Source of the DNA: Kappaphycus alvarezii
Taxonomy: Eukaryota; Rhodophyta; Florideophyceae; Gigartinales; Solieriaceae
NCBI GenBank assembly: GCA_002205965.3
Contig: NADL03000669.1
Location: forward strand, 372,001-436,000
Length of the DNA stretch: 64,000 nucleotides
Direction of reading: 5' to 3'
Shown here: in pieces, positions 1 through 10,414 of the stretch
Position numbering within the stretch: position 1 is the first letter of the stretch
How the letters are laid out: every line of letters starts with the position of its first letter
Program-made: the position numbers and the translations under genes
Notes under the pieces: generated by a model
Database searches by the model: none
The model's input: the letters and a program-made list of their open reading frames with translations, nothing else
Told to the model about the DNA's origin: nothing

Positions 1-836
1 TGAAGAATACATCTGTTTAAAAAATATTCGGCAAGGATGTGAAAGTAATGAGCAATAATTTTTTGGATATAATTCAACTTCTATCTTTAGGAGTAAATTA
101 AGTTTTGGAAACAAAGTTTTAGTTTTATCAGATCTTTCGGATATCTACTTCCTGGATTGAAAAAGTAAAAATACTCCGTTCGACTTTTCTTGACATTTGA
201 GCGATACCCATAGGATTTTCAGTGTAATCTCTCATATATAGGAGATTTCTGTGATATCCAAGAGTGTGAAGGGGTTTTAATAAGTTGCTCTGTAAGTTAA
301 AGAGGCTAAAAAGGACATTGTACTTCTGTATGACTAACTCAAAAATGGAAATATTCTGCTCCAAGTATCAACTAAGCCTGCTTGAAGTGAATGAAGCAGT
401 GCTGATATTTTGTCGGTGAAACCATGTTTCTTGCAAACTATACTCTTCTCGTAGGGCAGCTGGTACAACCTGATTTTCAAATACATAGTTAATTTGAACT
501 TCGAAATTAACTGAAAACCCATCATTGTCATCCAAAAGATGATATTTACTCATTCAATACGTCATTATACTTTATCAGTTACTTTTATGTTGTCTGCAAG
601 GATCCAGTTCATCTGATTACGCTTTTTATTTTTGAATTCTTTCAGTACTATCATGGAATTAAGATAAATCATAGTCCGATTTGGAGTACTCATAAGTAGC
701 TATGAGGCAAGTAAAGTTACAATCTTGTGAATACGGAAACATTTTATTAGTCAATTCTAAATAAAAAACATAGTGTAGGGTTTATGTCTCACATGATCAA
801 TACAGTTTCAACCCATTCTATATCTAACTCAATGAC
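1..836. other. AT-rich stretch, no gene seen
   Basis: Only short overlapping frames of 60-78 codons are open, with no family resemblance and AT-rich codon use. I see no terminal repeats or transposase motifs. Confidence 0.5.
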
Positions 837-1040
837 TCAGTTACCGCAAAGATTGTTGAATGCGGTGTCCTGTAAGATCTCAACCAAGTGCTTGACATCC
901 ACCAGAAGCCTTCGTCCATCCAAGACGTTCGCAAAGTAAGGTCGAGTGCAACCGTCTGCGGAATCCTTCACGACTAATTTGGCAGAGGGAAGGACACGAT
1001 GGGCCAAGGGATTATCACAAGGTAGTCGAGTGGGGTGCAT
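837..1040 (-). CDS. Candidate small gene or first exon, unknown function
   Basis: On the minus strand an ATG at 1040 opens 67 codons to a TGA. The translation has a basic start and a hydrophobic helix-like end (around LLVDVKHLVEILQDT). The segment is clearly GC-richer than its flanks, and the 60 bases upstream of the ATG are C-rich, like the 5' leaders of the confirmed genes in this window. Just before the stop, TTGCG is followed by GTAACT, which could be a splice donor, so this may be the first exon of a longer gene. No second exon was found in the AT-rich DNA to the left. I do not recognise the protein. It could also be a chance frame in a GC-rich relic. Confidence 0.3.
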   Translation of the reverse strand: MHPTRLPCDNPLAHRVLPSAKLVVKDSADGCTRPYFANVLDGRRLLVDVKHLVEILQDTAFNNLCGN

Positions 1041-2476
1041 GATACGAGGCGACGTGGGGTTGGTTGAGGGTGAATGGTGGCGGTAAGGAAGAAGAAAAAG
1101 AAGGGCAAAACCGGAATTGAGTGGTTTGAAAGGTATTTATGAGAAACCTTGCTGGCATGACCGTGATTCTTGGTGGGGTAAGGGAGGCCAGGAACGGAAC
1201 TGGTTCACCTGGCCCTTTCTGAGCTTCCTGCTTTCTTTCTGAACAAAATTTTTTGAATCAGAAGGATAATTCTAGAGTTAAGTAGTGTGGTAACACATAT
1301 AGTTATACTTCGGACTGTAACAGACTAAAACTTACTAGCAATATATGCGTGAGTAAATATTTGAAAATAATTTACTTTACGCCTGGAACCTTGCATTGGG
1401 CAGTTGATATTATACTACCTTACTCTAAATCACCCCACTCGAAACATTTCCTAGCTATTCAAAGCGGTTTCTAATTACCCAAGGCCGTTATTTAAAATTC
1501 AGCGGTAGTGAAAACTCTTCACTATGGAAAATGACGCGATCTTGCGTTTTTGATCTCGGTATTGCGTCCATCTTCGCCCTTCTTCTCTACCGTTCTTCTT
1601 CTTCTTGCACCCTTCATACCTCGAAATTGAGCTGCTTTTCAGTGTTATTTTCACGTCTATTGCGCCACAACGACTGTAAAAGCAGTACAGCATCTGAGCG
1701 AGAGACCTTGAAACCATCCATTGTTTCCAAAAGTCCACATCTCCAGCCGGTTCCAGTGGACCATTGCGCTTCATATCCAGGGTGAGTACTCCCCTTTTCT
1801 GAACCATATCCTGCACGGTCATTAAATATTGACATCGGATCTATTTCCGAACCTTAGATCCAACTGAGGCCGCAGAATCCAGGTGCCAAAGGCCAATTCT
1901 TCTAAAACGATCGCCAATATTCTTCTCATTTGCTGCTTTGTCATAAGATTATTGAATAACGTCCCGTCTACGAATATCATACATCTTTGTCAATCCTGTA
2001 GACAATTTTAAGCCGGAACTGACAGAATTCTGTATGGAAGCTTCGTTACAGTAGTGCTTGGAAGCACAGAATACAGAATAGAAATATATCAGCTGGCTAT
2101 AATTGATCGCTTCCTTGCACCGATAGCGCCACTGTAGCAATTAGAGCAGACCAGAGTGGTACAAATCGAAAAACAGAACAACCCATTTCTCTTCAGGATG
2201 ATTTTGATGCACTACGTTGATAAAAACAATACTTGCTTCTTTAAAATATTCCTATCGAAACCGCGCACACTATGTAAACAAAAAGCGTTCTATTCTTCGG
2301 GTATTCAATTCCCTACTTTTTCATTCTGTTCTTCATTACTTTATGTATGCATTTGAATGCTCTTGAATACAGCAGCAGGCGCGAATGATTTTCTGCATGC
2401 GCTTACAAATAAAAGGGCGTAATTTCTATTGTATTATTGTAAATTAACTTTTGGACACTCCCACTGATGCACTTAC
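1041..2476. other. Intergenic, no supported gene
   Basis: Contains short open frames on both strands near 1499-1835 with a GTGAGT-like site at 1783, but no recognisable protein. From 1835 to 2470 the sequence is AT-rich and featureless. Confidence 0.4.
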
Positions 2477-2624
2477 ACTCTTTTCATTCTTTCTACCTCA
2501 TTCTCTGTCAGAAAGTAGCTGGGGGATGGGGACTCGGAGGGAGTCGAGGATGGGACGAGTGTTGCGGTGTCAGTGAGAGGGGGAGTTGGCTCCGGCGCCG
2601 GGGTTTGGGGAGAGGACGACATAG
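2477..2624 (-). CDS. Candidate first exon of an unknown protein
   Basis: A minus-strand ATG at 2624 starts a Ser/Pro/Thr-rich segment that turns charged and helix-like at its end (ENEVERMKRV). The frame then runs into GTGTAAGTGC, and GTAAGT is a strong donor-like hexamer, so the short frame could be exon 1 of a spliced gene reading leftward. I could not find a convincing second exon between 2470 and 1500. The disordered N-terminus gives no clue to function. The segment is GC-rich compared with its left flank, and the palindrome block at 2766-2796 lies about 140 bp upstream. Confidence 0.25.
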
Positions 2625-2765
2625 AGAGGGACGGTGATGTTCGGTGGCAGTGGTCAGGCGGGGGGGCGGACGTAGCTTTTGGAGGGATTAGGGGATTAGT
2701 TGCAGAATTTTCTAGGCGTAATCTCTCTATTTGTACAGTAGAGCAAATTCTGTAAAGTTGCACGT

Positions 2766-2796
2766 TCTACTGTACAGTACAGTACTGTACAGTACA
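2766..2796. repeat. TACTGTACAGTA palindrome block
   Basis: Contains head-to-head copies of the pentamer ACAGT/ACTGT forming the perfect 12-base palindrome TACTGTACAGTA twice. It is one of many such blocks in the window and lies between the exon candidate at 2477-2624 and the gene starting at 3418. Confidence 0.75.
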
Positions 2797-2984
2797 ACAT
2801 GCGGTGTGCAGACGCGGGAGGAGGCAAATAATGTAGAGTAGTGAATGGTAGCGGTGCACTGTACCGTTCATTGCAGTTGCAGTTGCGCTGCGAGCCGAGA
2901 TTTCATGAAATGAGGGGGTGGAGCGGGGCGAAAGCGAGTGGATGGTCGTCATACAGTAACAACAAATGGAGCCAAAGTGTGATG

Positions 2985-3004
2985 CAGTACAGTACAGTAC
3001 AGTA
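2985..3004. repeat. ACAGT pentamer array
   Basis: Four tandem CAGTA units in one orientation, from the same motif family as the palindrome block 190 bp upstream. Confidence 0.75.
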
Positions 3005-3130
3005 GTGCACTGCGTGGCGGGGATGACCTCAGGAGACGGGGGACGTCGGGCGCACACTCGTGTGATGTTGTCATGTGATGTGATGAAGGGAGGGGAGGGT
3101 GTGACATCAGCGCAATCGCACCGCTGTATC

Positions 3131-3186
3131 ATACAGTATTGTACAATATACTGTACTGTTACTGTACTACAATATCTCTACTGTAC
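3131..3186. repeat. Degenerate TACTGTACAGTA palindromes
   Basis: Clustered variants such as ATACAGTATTGTACAATATACTG and TACTGTACTG. This is the third block within 420 bp and lies about 230 bp upstream of the start at 3418. Confidence 0.6.
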
Positions 3187-3417
3187 GAGTCCACCACATT
3201 TGCCACTTGCAACAGCCCCAAAAAAAAGGCGCCGTTTTCACGCTACGCACCATCAACTCCCAAGCCCACAACCTGCAACCGCTGCCCCATTCCCTCTGCC
3301 TCAAAACACACTTCATACACTCCTTTCCCACGCTACCCACACCACACACCCCCGACCCTCCCGCCACCCAACAGACCCCGACCGCCTTGTACAAAGCCCC
3401 GGCCCCATCTTTCCACG

Positions 3418-4514
3418 ATGCGCAAGCACCGCGCCTACCCAACTGACTCAAATAAGCCCGTCCCCCCTTTACCTCGGCCCTCCCCGCCGACCCAATCTAC
3501 CGTTCCCCCTCCCTTCTCCCCCGCCCCTGCCGTACGTGCCGGCGGCCCCTTGTGCGCCCCGCGTGATCGTTGCGACGGGCCTCGTTCCCTTCCCACAAAA
3601 CACTTGACCGGCAAATGGGGCTTGGGGTCTGAAGCCCCTTCTTATTCATCCTTGGCTCGTGTAGCGGGTGGTGCCGTTCATCATTCCGCCTCCCAGTTGC
3701 CTTCTGTGTCGGTCCCGCCTCGTGTGCAGGGGGAGGGTGTGGAGGGGGGGTCTGCATCTGTGTTGGGCGGTTCATGTGGCGTTGGGACTGGGAGACGGGG
3801 GGGTGCACCAGGGGGTGGAGAATGCATCTTTGACGAGGTCGGATTCGCTGTTGAACAAGGCACGGAGGGTCTTTTCGTTGCCGACTAGCTTGAAGCGAAG
3901 GCCTGCATTGCTTGACCCGGAGAAGAGGGATCGGCGCAGGAGTGCGAAAAAGACGGGGGGGGCACCCACGGGGCATGTACCGGAGACGGGGGCTGAGGGT
4001 GGGGAGAGGGAAAGGGAGAGGGAGAGGGAGAGGGAGGGGAGAGAGGGGGGAGGATAGGCTGCAGTGGCTTGAGGATGAGTTGGAGGCTGCGCGGGTTCGC
4101 ATCTCTAGGCAGAGGAGACGCATTGCGCAGTTGGAGGAGCAGGTGCAGCGCGAGCGGCAGAGTCGCCCGCCTATTGAGACTTTGGTGCAGAGTGCGTTGC
4201 GACACTTTGAGGCCAAGGAGCGCGCCTTGAAGCATACTATTGAGCGTATGGATCATGATTATGCCGCTGTGTTGGCGGAGAAGAACGAGGCGATGCGTTT
4301 GTTGACTACGTTTGTGGGCCGCGGGGGTCGGTCCCCGCCGGCGTCGTTTTCCAGCGTGTCGGAGGCAGGTACCGATAGTTGGCATTACAAGGCGTCACGA
4401 CGGGCGTTGAGTATGGATACGGTGCGGCGGGGGTCGCCGTCGGCCTCAGTGGGCGCTAGGACGCAGAGTGGGGGCATGGAATTTGAGCCCGCATCGGATA
4501 AGGCTCATGAGTAG
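3418..4514 (+). CDS. Basic, low-complexity coiled-coil protein, unknown function (two apparent +1 shifts)
   Basis: The reading starts at ATG 3418 with a Pro-rich segment, passes through a Ser/Gly-rich part, then a basic stretch (about codons 130-185), an Arg-Glu repeat, and a clear coiled coil beginning at LQWLEDELEAARVRISRQ and running about 75 residues. A Ser-rich tail ends at the TAG at 4512-4514. The frame must shift +1 twice. The first shift fits the G7 run at 3797-3803 (the G7 at 3744-3750 is an alternative) and the second fits the G6 run just before 4050. Ignoring one G in each gives a continuous model of about 364 residues, and the total length then divides by three. A short intron is an alternative for the second shift (donor-like GTACCG at 3977, acceptor CAG at 4064). 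I recognise no family. The stop lies one base from the stop of the convergent ABHD18-like gene. Confidence 0.6.
4008..4050. repeat. GAGAGG purine simple repeat inside the coiled-coil gene
   Basis: A pure purine run of (GGGAGA)-type hexamers encodes Arg-Glu dipeptides and ends in G6, where the reading frame changes. Length variation here would alter the frame or the number of Arg-Glu units. Confidence 0.8.
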
Positions 4515-4515
4515 G

Positions 4516-5729
4516 TTATGTTAATGATAGACTTGTGCATGCTGGTGTGCAGGATGCCCATCGTGGAGGGGTGAGTACTTGCAGAATGGCCTGCCGAAGC
4601 AACGGCGCGCTGGCTACAGACGCGGTCACGTGTCCACCGTTGACCCATTTGACTTGCACGTCTGGACGCGCTAGACGCCACGCGTGGAGGCAATCACGGC
4701 TTATGTAGCTGGATCGAGGCACCGGAAGAGTCGCGCCAGTGGCAGGGTAAGCACGCGGGGTTGGTTTTGTTATTTTCGTTTGTTTGTTGCGCAAGCACCG
4801 TCCATGCAGTTGTTCGTTTCACCGAGTTAGCATATCAGCCCCATCTTGACCATCCGCCACACCCGGCGCAATACCACAGATGCAACGAATAAAACAAAGC
4901 ATGATGCAACTCACCGATCTGCCTTTGCAAAGATCAAGACATGCTCTCCCTCCCCTCGGCGCGGAAAATTGGCAATATCCGACACGCTGAGCACCTCTCG
5001 CAGCCTTGTCCTCGCCGCCTCGATGCACCCGCCCTCCGCCAATCTGTCCCAATCCACGACGCTGGCCAATACCCCCTCTGTAAACACCGGTGCCGCCGAA
5101 TGCGGCGCCAGGGCCATTACAGCCGGCAAGCCATCACACAAACTGGCGACCATGGCAGCATGTAAGCCACCCTGAGAAATACCGACCACCGCCTGCCGCG
5201 TGACACCACGCTGTGCAAAATAATGCACCAGGGCCAATGTCTCCTCTATAGTGGCACGACCAAGGTCATGCAAATCGGACACGCGTCTCAACAAAGCGCC
5301 GGTCTGACCTTTTGGGCGACGAAGCCCATACAACGGTCCCTCCAACACGACACTCGTAACTCCTCGGCGTCGCAGCCAAAACGCAGTAGCCAAAGCTCGT
5401 CTCCAGAAGCCATGGTCGCCAGTAGCCGGCAGATGAATAGCGACTGGTGCGTGAGGGCCTGCAGACACGGAGAGAAGACGCGCGTGGTGGGAGGCGGGCG
5501 GGAGGAAGGCGGCGGCGGGGGAGGGAAATGTGGCGAGGTGGACGTTGAACGAGGGCGGTCCAATCGATGTCCAGGTTAGGTTGGGTGGGGACGGTGGGGT
5601 GTAGAGACCGGTGCGGATTTGAGAAAGGAAGAGATGCTGGCGTGACGGATCGCCCCAGCCTTGACGGAAGAAACGAAGAGTGCCGAAACAAGTGCGGAGA
5701 CGGGAAAACGTAACGTCGACTGTCGCCAT
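4516..5729 (-). CDS. ABHD18-like alpha/beta hydrolase (two exons)
   Basis: Exon 1 runs from ATG 5729 to 4915; exon 2 from 4708 to the TAA at 4516; total 335 residues. The 206-nt intron has a GTGAGT donor, a CTAAC branch-like site and a CAG acceptor, and splicing joins the frame precisely inside the conserved segment (KADR then YISRD). Family marks of the ABHD18/DUF2048 group are visible: GDHGFWRR (about 104-111), LEGPLYGLRRPKGQ (129-142), the nucleophile elbow GISQGG with Ser185, and a C-terminal NGGHV carrying the likely catalytic His. These proteins are predicted serine hydrolases acting on lipids or acyl groups, but the substrate of this one is not shown. It is slightly shorter than the usual 400 residues or so. 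It is convergent with the coiled-coil gene (stops one base apart) and divergent from ERG2, with 705 bp between start codons. Confidence 0.88.
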
Positions 5730-6434
5730 TGGAGGTGCATTGCAGTTGGGAGGAGGAGGAAGGGTGATGCGAAGGGTTTATATTAATGGGTTGGAGGCAT
5801 GAGCGGTTTTTCGTTTGAGATTTGAGTTGATTTCGGAGCAGGTGGGATTGGAAGGAACGTGGCTGTTGTCGGATTTTCGGGCCTCTACAAAAAAAAAAGA
5901 TTCTCTTGAGGGCTTGTGCAGTTTATCTGCAGTATTTGTGTTTTGTGTGAAAATATCTGCGGAATTTAGCATGAATCACGTAGCAAGTGGCCTCCTACCA
6001 AGACTGCGAGCAATTTGGTCAGAATTTTAACCTGTGAATATTTGCAGTCCTGAAATTCTAAACCTGTTACCATAATTTATTCCGAATAAACTCCAATTGT
6101 CCAAAACCACGTGGCGCAAATAAACTCTTGCACCAATAAACTGTGAAAAGTACTCGAATTCCAGTCTGCTACTCAAGCCAAATCGCTGCAAAACATCGCT
6201 ACGGAATTTGTCGCAAACCATGCAGCAGTGCTGGCTGTCCTCACTGGACAACACATGTCAAGTCTTCTGCTCACCGACCACTCACGACCAGTGCTCCGTG
6301 CTCATTACAAATCTCTATCCCGCATGATAGCCCTGATCAAACATTTGCATCCGATCCCATTCCTTCTTCGCCCATACCCTGCTTCCCCGCACAGCACCAC
6401 TCCTCCCCCCAACCTCGTCGTCCCCTCCCAAACC
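5730..6434. promoter_or_regulatory. Shared divergent promoter region, ABHD18-like and ERG2
   Basis: The 705 bp between two divergent start codons has no gene of its own. The stretch from about 5,780 to 6,170 is AT-rich; near each start it becomes C-rich or G-rich. No TACTGTACAGTA block is present here, unlike upstream of several other genes. No specific core element can be assigned. Confidence 0.4.
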
Positions 6435-7291
6435 ATGTCCGACCCCACCGCCGACAAGCCCGCTTCCCCTCCCACAGCCCCCTACTCCCCCGCCTCCACA
6501 CTGCGCCACTCCTCCCTAATCCTCCTCCTTTCCTCTCTCTTCTATCTTTTCTTTCTCTATTCCCCTCCCCCAATTTTCAGTCCCGACGAAATGGCCCACA
6601 TCGCCCGTACCGCCATTTCCCAATCTCAATCCTCCCCCGATCCCCTCAACGCTACCATTCAATCCGTTGTTGACCAACTCCGCGCCGCCCATCCTACCCA
6701 TATTTTTAAACACCCGCCCTGGATGTTTAATAACGCCGGCGGCGCCATGGGTTCTATGCTTGTTTTGCACTGCTCTTTGCGCGAGTATGTTATTGTATTT
6801 GGAACCGCGCTCGGAACAGAGGGACATACGTGAGTCAAATGTTTCATCTATCTTGCCTTGTCTTCTTCCCCTTTTAAGATCCCCTCCTCCTTCTGCGTGA
6901 TGCTTCACGTCGTGTCCTCACTAACACATACCTGTACATACACTTGCTGAAATAACAAAAAATAACAACTGTCCGCAGTGGCCGCTTCCTCGCAGACGAC
7001 TATTTTACCATTCTCCACGGCGAACAATGGGCCTATGCCGCAGGTTCATTGGAAAAGGAGATCTATCGCGTCGGCGATCAGCATTATCTCCCGCGTGGTA
7101 TGGCAAAGCAATACAAAATGCCGGATGGTACCTGGGCTTTGGAATATGCCCACGGTAGCATTGCATCCATGATGCCCTTTGGATTGGCCGACAGCTTTTC
7201 GAGCACCATGGATTTCATCTCCGTCTTTCAAACTGTTCGTGTGTCTGCCCTAGGCATGTTTCGGGAGCTAGTCTTTGGCACCTCCGTATAA
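6435..7291 (+). CDS. ERG2: C-8 sterol isomerase (ERG2 / sigma-1 receptor fold), two exons
   Basis: Exons 6435-6829 and 6979-7291 are joined across a 149-nt GTGAGT...CAG intron that splits a Thr codon, giving 235 residues (yeast Erg2 has about 222). The N-terminus has one membrane segment (about 25-45, [15 protein letters not shown]) as in the family. The core motifs follow: [51 protein letters not shown] and [14 protein letters not shown]. The Glu of ALEYAHG and an Asp in ADDYFTI lie where sigma-1 has its two ligand-binding acidic residues. The enzyme moves the sterol double bond from C8 to C7 in the endoplasmic reticulum. The frame is intact. It is divergent from the ABHD18-like gene and convergent with the LRR gene. 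Confidence 0.95.
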
Positions 7292-7862
7292 AACGCCTCC
7301 ACTCAAACTTTGAATGTCTAATGCATGCCACTTTCATCCTAATATCAGCAAGGACTCAAGAGGCAGAAGAGCAGCGGTGTGGCGTATGCGCTTGGGTGGG
7401 TATCTCGTGTTTGTTTACATGTAAACATGAGAACCGACGACTACAACCAAGCCGCTGTAAACCTCACGCAAATGTTTCTAATGTTAATCCGTCCGTCCCT
7501 CTCCTCATCTAAACCCTCCGAAAAACCCCTCGTCTCCCCGTCACCGGTTCAACTTTTCATTCTTCTAGCCCCCTACACCCCTGCTGCAAGAAAAAGAAAC
7601 AACAGCCTCACTCTCCACCTTCTACAAAGTTAACCAAAAACACACACTTACACACACACACACACACTGATACGAAACACCAACAGCGCATCCCCCACCC
7701 CCACGTACCATCCGCATCTCGTTACAAACAATCCGCTACTATCCAAATACTCCAAACTCCACTTCATTCCGTCCCATTCCACCCCATCCAGTGCCACTCT
7801 GCCTCACAAACACCGTCACAAATGCCGTACCCACGATCCCAGCAAAGCGGCAGAAAGAAAAA
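7292..7862. other. Convergent 3' spacer with CA microsatellite
   Basis: C-rich sequence between the stops of ERG2 and the LRR gene. It carries a (CA)n tract at about 7640-7668. No gene is seen. Confidence 0.6.
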
Positions 7863-9041
7863 TTACAGTTCCGTCGGATACAAATCAGCCTCCGTCACCG
7901 TGCCTGCATCTAGCTGACGCCGAAACCTTACCCTTCTCCGACTGGCAAACTCAGCGTACGCCGGTTTCACCTCCAAAACGGGCATTCGGATAGGGTTTCC
8001 CCTCAACCTCAAGGTAACCAACTCAGTACACTGCTCCAAAATCTCATTCGGAAAGTCCTCAATGCGGTTTCCCTCCAAATTCAAACCGATCAACTGCCCC
8101 AACGACGCATAGCCCGCCGGCACCTCTCTGAGCAAATTGTTACTCAGATCCAACTCCATCAACCACTCCATGCCCTTGAGTTCCTCCGGCGCGCGTTCAA
8201 ATCGATTGCCAGTAAGATTCAGTGCCGTCAATTGCAGTGTCCCAAAAGAGGGCGGCAACTCTTGCAACATATTACCCCCCAGATCAACATGCTCCAAAAA
8301 CCGCATACCCTCAAACGCATCCGGCAAACTGGTCAACTGATTGCGCGCCAGGTCCAACTTTTTCAAGGCTGTCATACGTACAATGTTGCCTGGAATGGAG
8401 GTCAACAAGTTACCATTTGCAATCAAACGTTGCACCAGGACGTAATCGCACAAACGCTCATCCAAGTAAACCAAGCGGTTATCCGACACATTAATAATGC
8501 GCGCGGTGCCGGGCACAGACTCAAACACCTGATCCGGTACCTTATCCAATTGCATACGACTCAAATTCAAGATGCCCAGCTTTTTAGTATTCTCCAACGC
8601 CCACGGCACGGTATTCGGCTCCAATTGACCGCCATCCCCGCCTGCATCACCCTTATTCTTGGTCTTACTCTTCTGTTTGCGAGCGGCACGTGCGGCCTTG
8701 CGGTCTGCCTTTGCGGCACGTTTTGCCTGGTCGGCCTGTTTCGCGGCCTGATAAGCACGCGATCTTGGGCGTTCCGGGGCGGAATAAAAGGAATCTTGAA
8801 TCTTCATCTCGTAATGAGAGAGGCCGGTTTGATTGGTGTCATCTTCGTAATCCTCGGGGCTGAAAAACTTGAGATCCTCGACGGTCTTGGTGCCTGGGGT
8901 TTCGAGCGGGGGGGGTGGGGGGCGCGAGGGATCGTCGGGAGGCGTTGAGGTGGCGGGGGGATTTTCGGTGCTTGCGAGGGCGTCGACGGTGGAATCAGAG
9001 GGCTGGGAGGAAGGTTTTGTTTTGCTCGACGAGGCGCCCAT
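7863..9041 (-). CDS. LRRC57-like leucine-rich repeat protein, likely N-myristoylated
   Basis: I chose ATG 9041, not the longer in-frame opening, because it gives MGASSSK, a typical N-myristoylation start with Gly2 and Ser6, and because the upstream codons are low-complexity. The 392-residue product has a disordered N-terminal third, a basic Lys/Ala-rich helix (AKQADQAKRAAKADRK, near residue 100), then about eight leucine-rich repeats of the LxxLxLxxNxLxxLP type, for example LKKLDLARNQLTSLP, and a short C-terminal cap. Overall layout resembles small LRR proteins such as LRRC57, which also start MG. Such proteins bind partners at membranes; no partner is indicated. It is intact, intronless and convergent with ERG2. 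Confidence 0.85.
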   Translation of the reverse strand: MGASSSKTKPSSQPSDSTVDALASTENPPATSTPPDDPSRPPPPPLETPGTKTVEDLKFFSPEDYEDDTNQTGLSHYEMKIQDSFYSAPERPRSRAYQAAKQADQAKRAAKADRKAARAARKQKSKTKNKGDAGGDGGQLEPNTVPWALENTKKLGILNLSRMQLDKVPDQVFESVPGTARIINVSDNRLVYLDERLCDYVLVQRLIANGNLLTSIPGNIVRMTALKKLDLARNQLTSLPDAFEGMRFLEHVDLGGNMLQELPPSFGTLQLTALNLTGNRFERAPEELKGMEWLMELDLSNNLLREVPAGYASLGQLIGLNLEGNRIEDFPNEILEQCTELVTLRLRGNPIRMPVLEVKPAYAEFASRRRVRFRRQLDAGTVTEADLYPTEL

Positions 9042-10414
9042 GGCGCTTCGCTTGTTTTTTTTCCTCGGTTCGGTTGTTGGGGATATTTTGGGCGTGCAGG
9101 GTGAAGGATGGAGGGGGGTGGTTTGGGCGAAAGATGTAATGGCGTGAGAGAGGGGGTATTGTTGGATTGGTTGAGATGGGGGAGTAGAGGGGAGGGGAAA
9201 TGCGGGCGGTCGAAGCGGCGGAGATTGCGGTTTGGATTGAGGATAGAAATGGTGTGCGGGCAAAGAGAGGGTAGTTAGTCGAGCGGGGCTGCCTGTGGAC
9301 GGAGAGGGAGTTGCGACGAGCGAGAGGTTGAGTATGAAAAAAAATCAGCAAGCATGGATAGGCAAACAAGGCCGTTGTAAAATTGTAAGCGGCTTGGGGC
9401 GTGTGAATCGAGATGATGTGGCGCGTGATTGGTGCAATTTTGCAGTCGATGGGGGAGAGGAGGGGTTTTTATGCAAGTGGCTTGCCAGGCTTTCTTGGCG
9501 TTTGTCACTATGTGTGACAGAAACATTGGTGATGTCACCAACAAACTTTATTTAATTTGTACTACTTTTTGCACCAATTACAGTCGGGGGAGCAAATGAA
9601 TGCCTCCCCACTCGGATGTTTATCGACGAAAAGTAAAGTATTTCATTTTTTAAACTTTTTAAAAGTCCCCACCCCAGGATCCCATCTGCCACTGTATGAA
9701 TAAAAATTGCGCATAATAAATGTCGAAATGTCCTAAAGACTACCAGCGAGAGCAGTGCTCCATAATAATCAACCTCCCCTCTTTCCCCACCTGAAAGGAC
9801 AAAACATGATGCATTGCTGTCGTCACATAAAGCCTCCAAGTGGATCTCCATTCCTCACGTTGCGTCTCCCGTCGCCACACCGCCTTCAAAAACAACCAAA
9901 CAAGCCGCTGTCCACCTCCCTAGAAGCTAGGACATAGAATCCTGCCTCCAAAAGGAATGATTGAGTTCTGCCTCTACGGTAAGCGAGCTCTGCTGTCCCT
10001 GGGCTGTTGACCCGATGCGTTCCGACGCTGCTCAACTTTTGTGGAATTCCTGTGCGATCTCGCGTAAATTACAGCCGACCAATCTACATTGTTACTGTAC
10101 GTAGTTCTACCGTTCCCTTCTCTCGGACCCCACTAGCCCCTCGCGGCTCTAAAGAGACACGATAATTGCCCCGCGTTGAGGTGGTCCCCAGCACTCCTCA
10201 GCGCTAGTCAGCACTGCTCACCCAGTGCTCAAACATTCCTCAACCCATGTCGTAGTGCCGAACTGTACGTCTAGGCAGACACGTGTCCGCTTTAGACATC
10301 AAAATATTTGGCGAGCACCTCACAGAACCCTGTGCTGTCACGGCATTGTACCGCAGGGTTTACCATGATTATTGCACTAAAGCTACCAAACCAGCTTAAA
10401 CCAACTGCCGCCTA
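9042..10414. other. Upstream region of LRR gene and unannotated spacer
   Basis: The first 250 bp upstream of the LRR start are GC-rich with purine and pyrimidine skew, like a promoter and leader. From 9500 to 10414 I see no gene, and a TGTACGTAGTTC piece near 10096 is the only palindrome-family remnant. Confidence 0.4.

Noticed and set aside
2966-3607. A 213-codon open frame in the plus strand upstream of the coiled-coil gene
   Set aside because: It runs through the palindrome blocks and C-rich leader. Its Pro/Thr/His content follows from base composition alone.
3497-4216. A 239-codon open frame on the minus strand
   Set aside because: It is the shadow of the GC-rich coiled-coil gene and is composed of low-complexity Arg/Pro residues.
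7640-7668. CRISPR-like or tandem gene array at the CA tract
   Set aside because: It is a plain dinucleotide microsatellite with no spacers.
9041-9263. N-terminal extension of the LRR protein
   Set aside because: The in-frame upstream codons are low-complexity, and the MGASSSK start with a myristoylation signal is a better fit.
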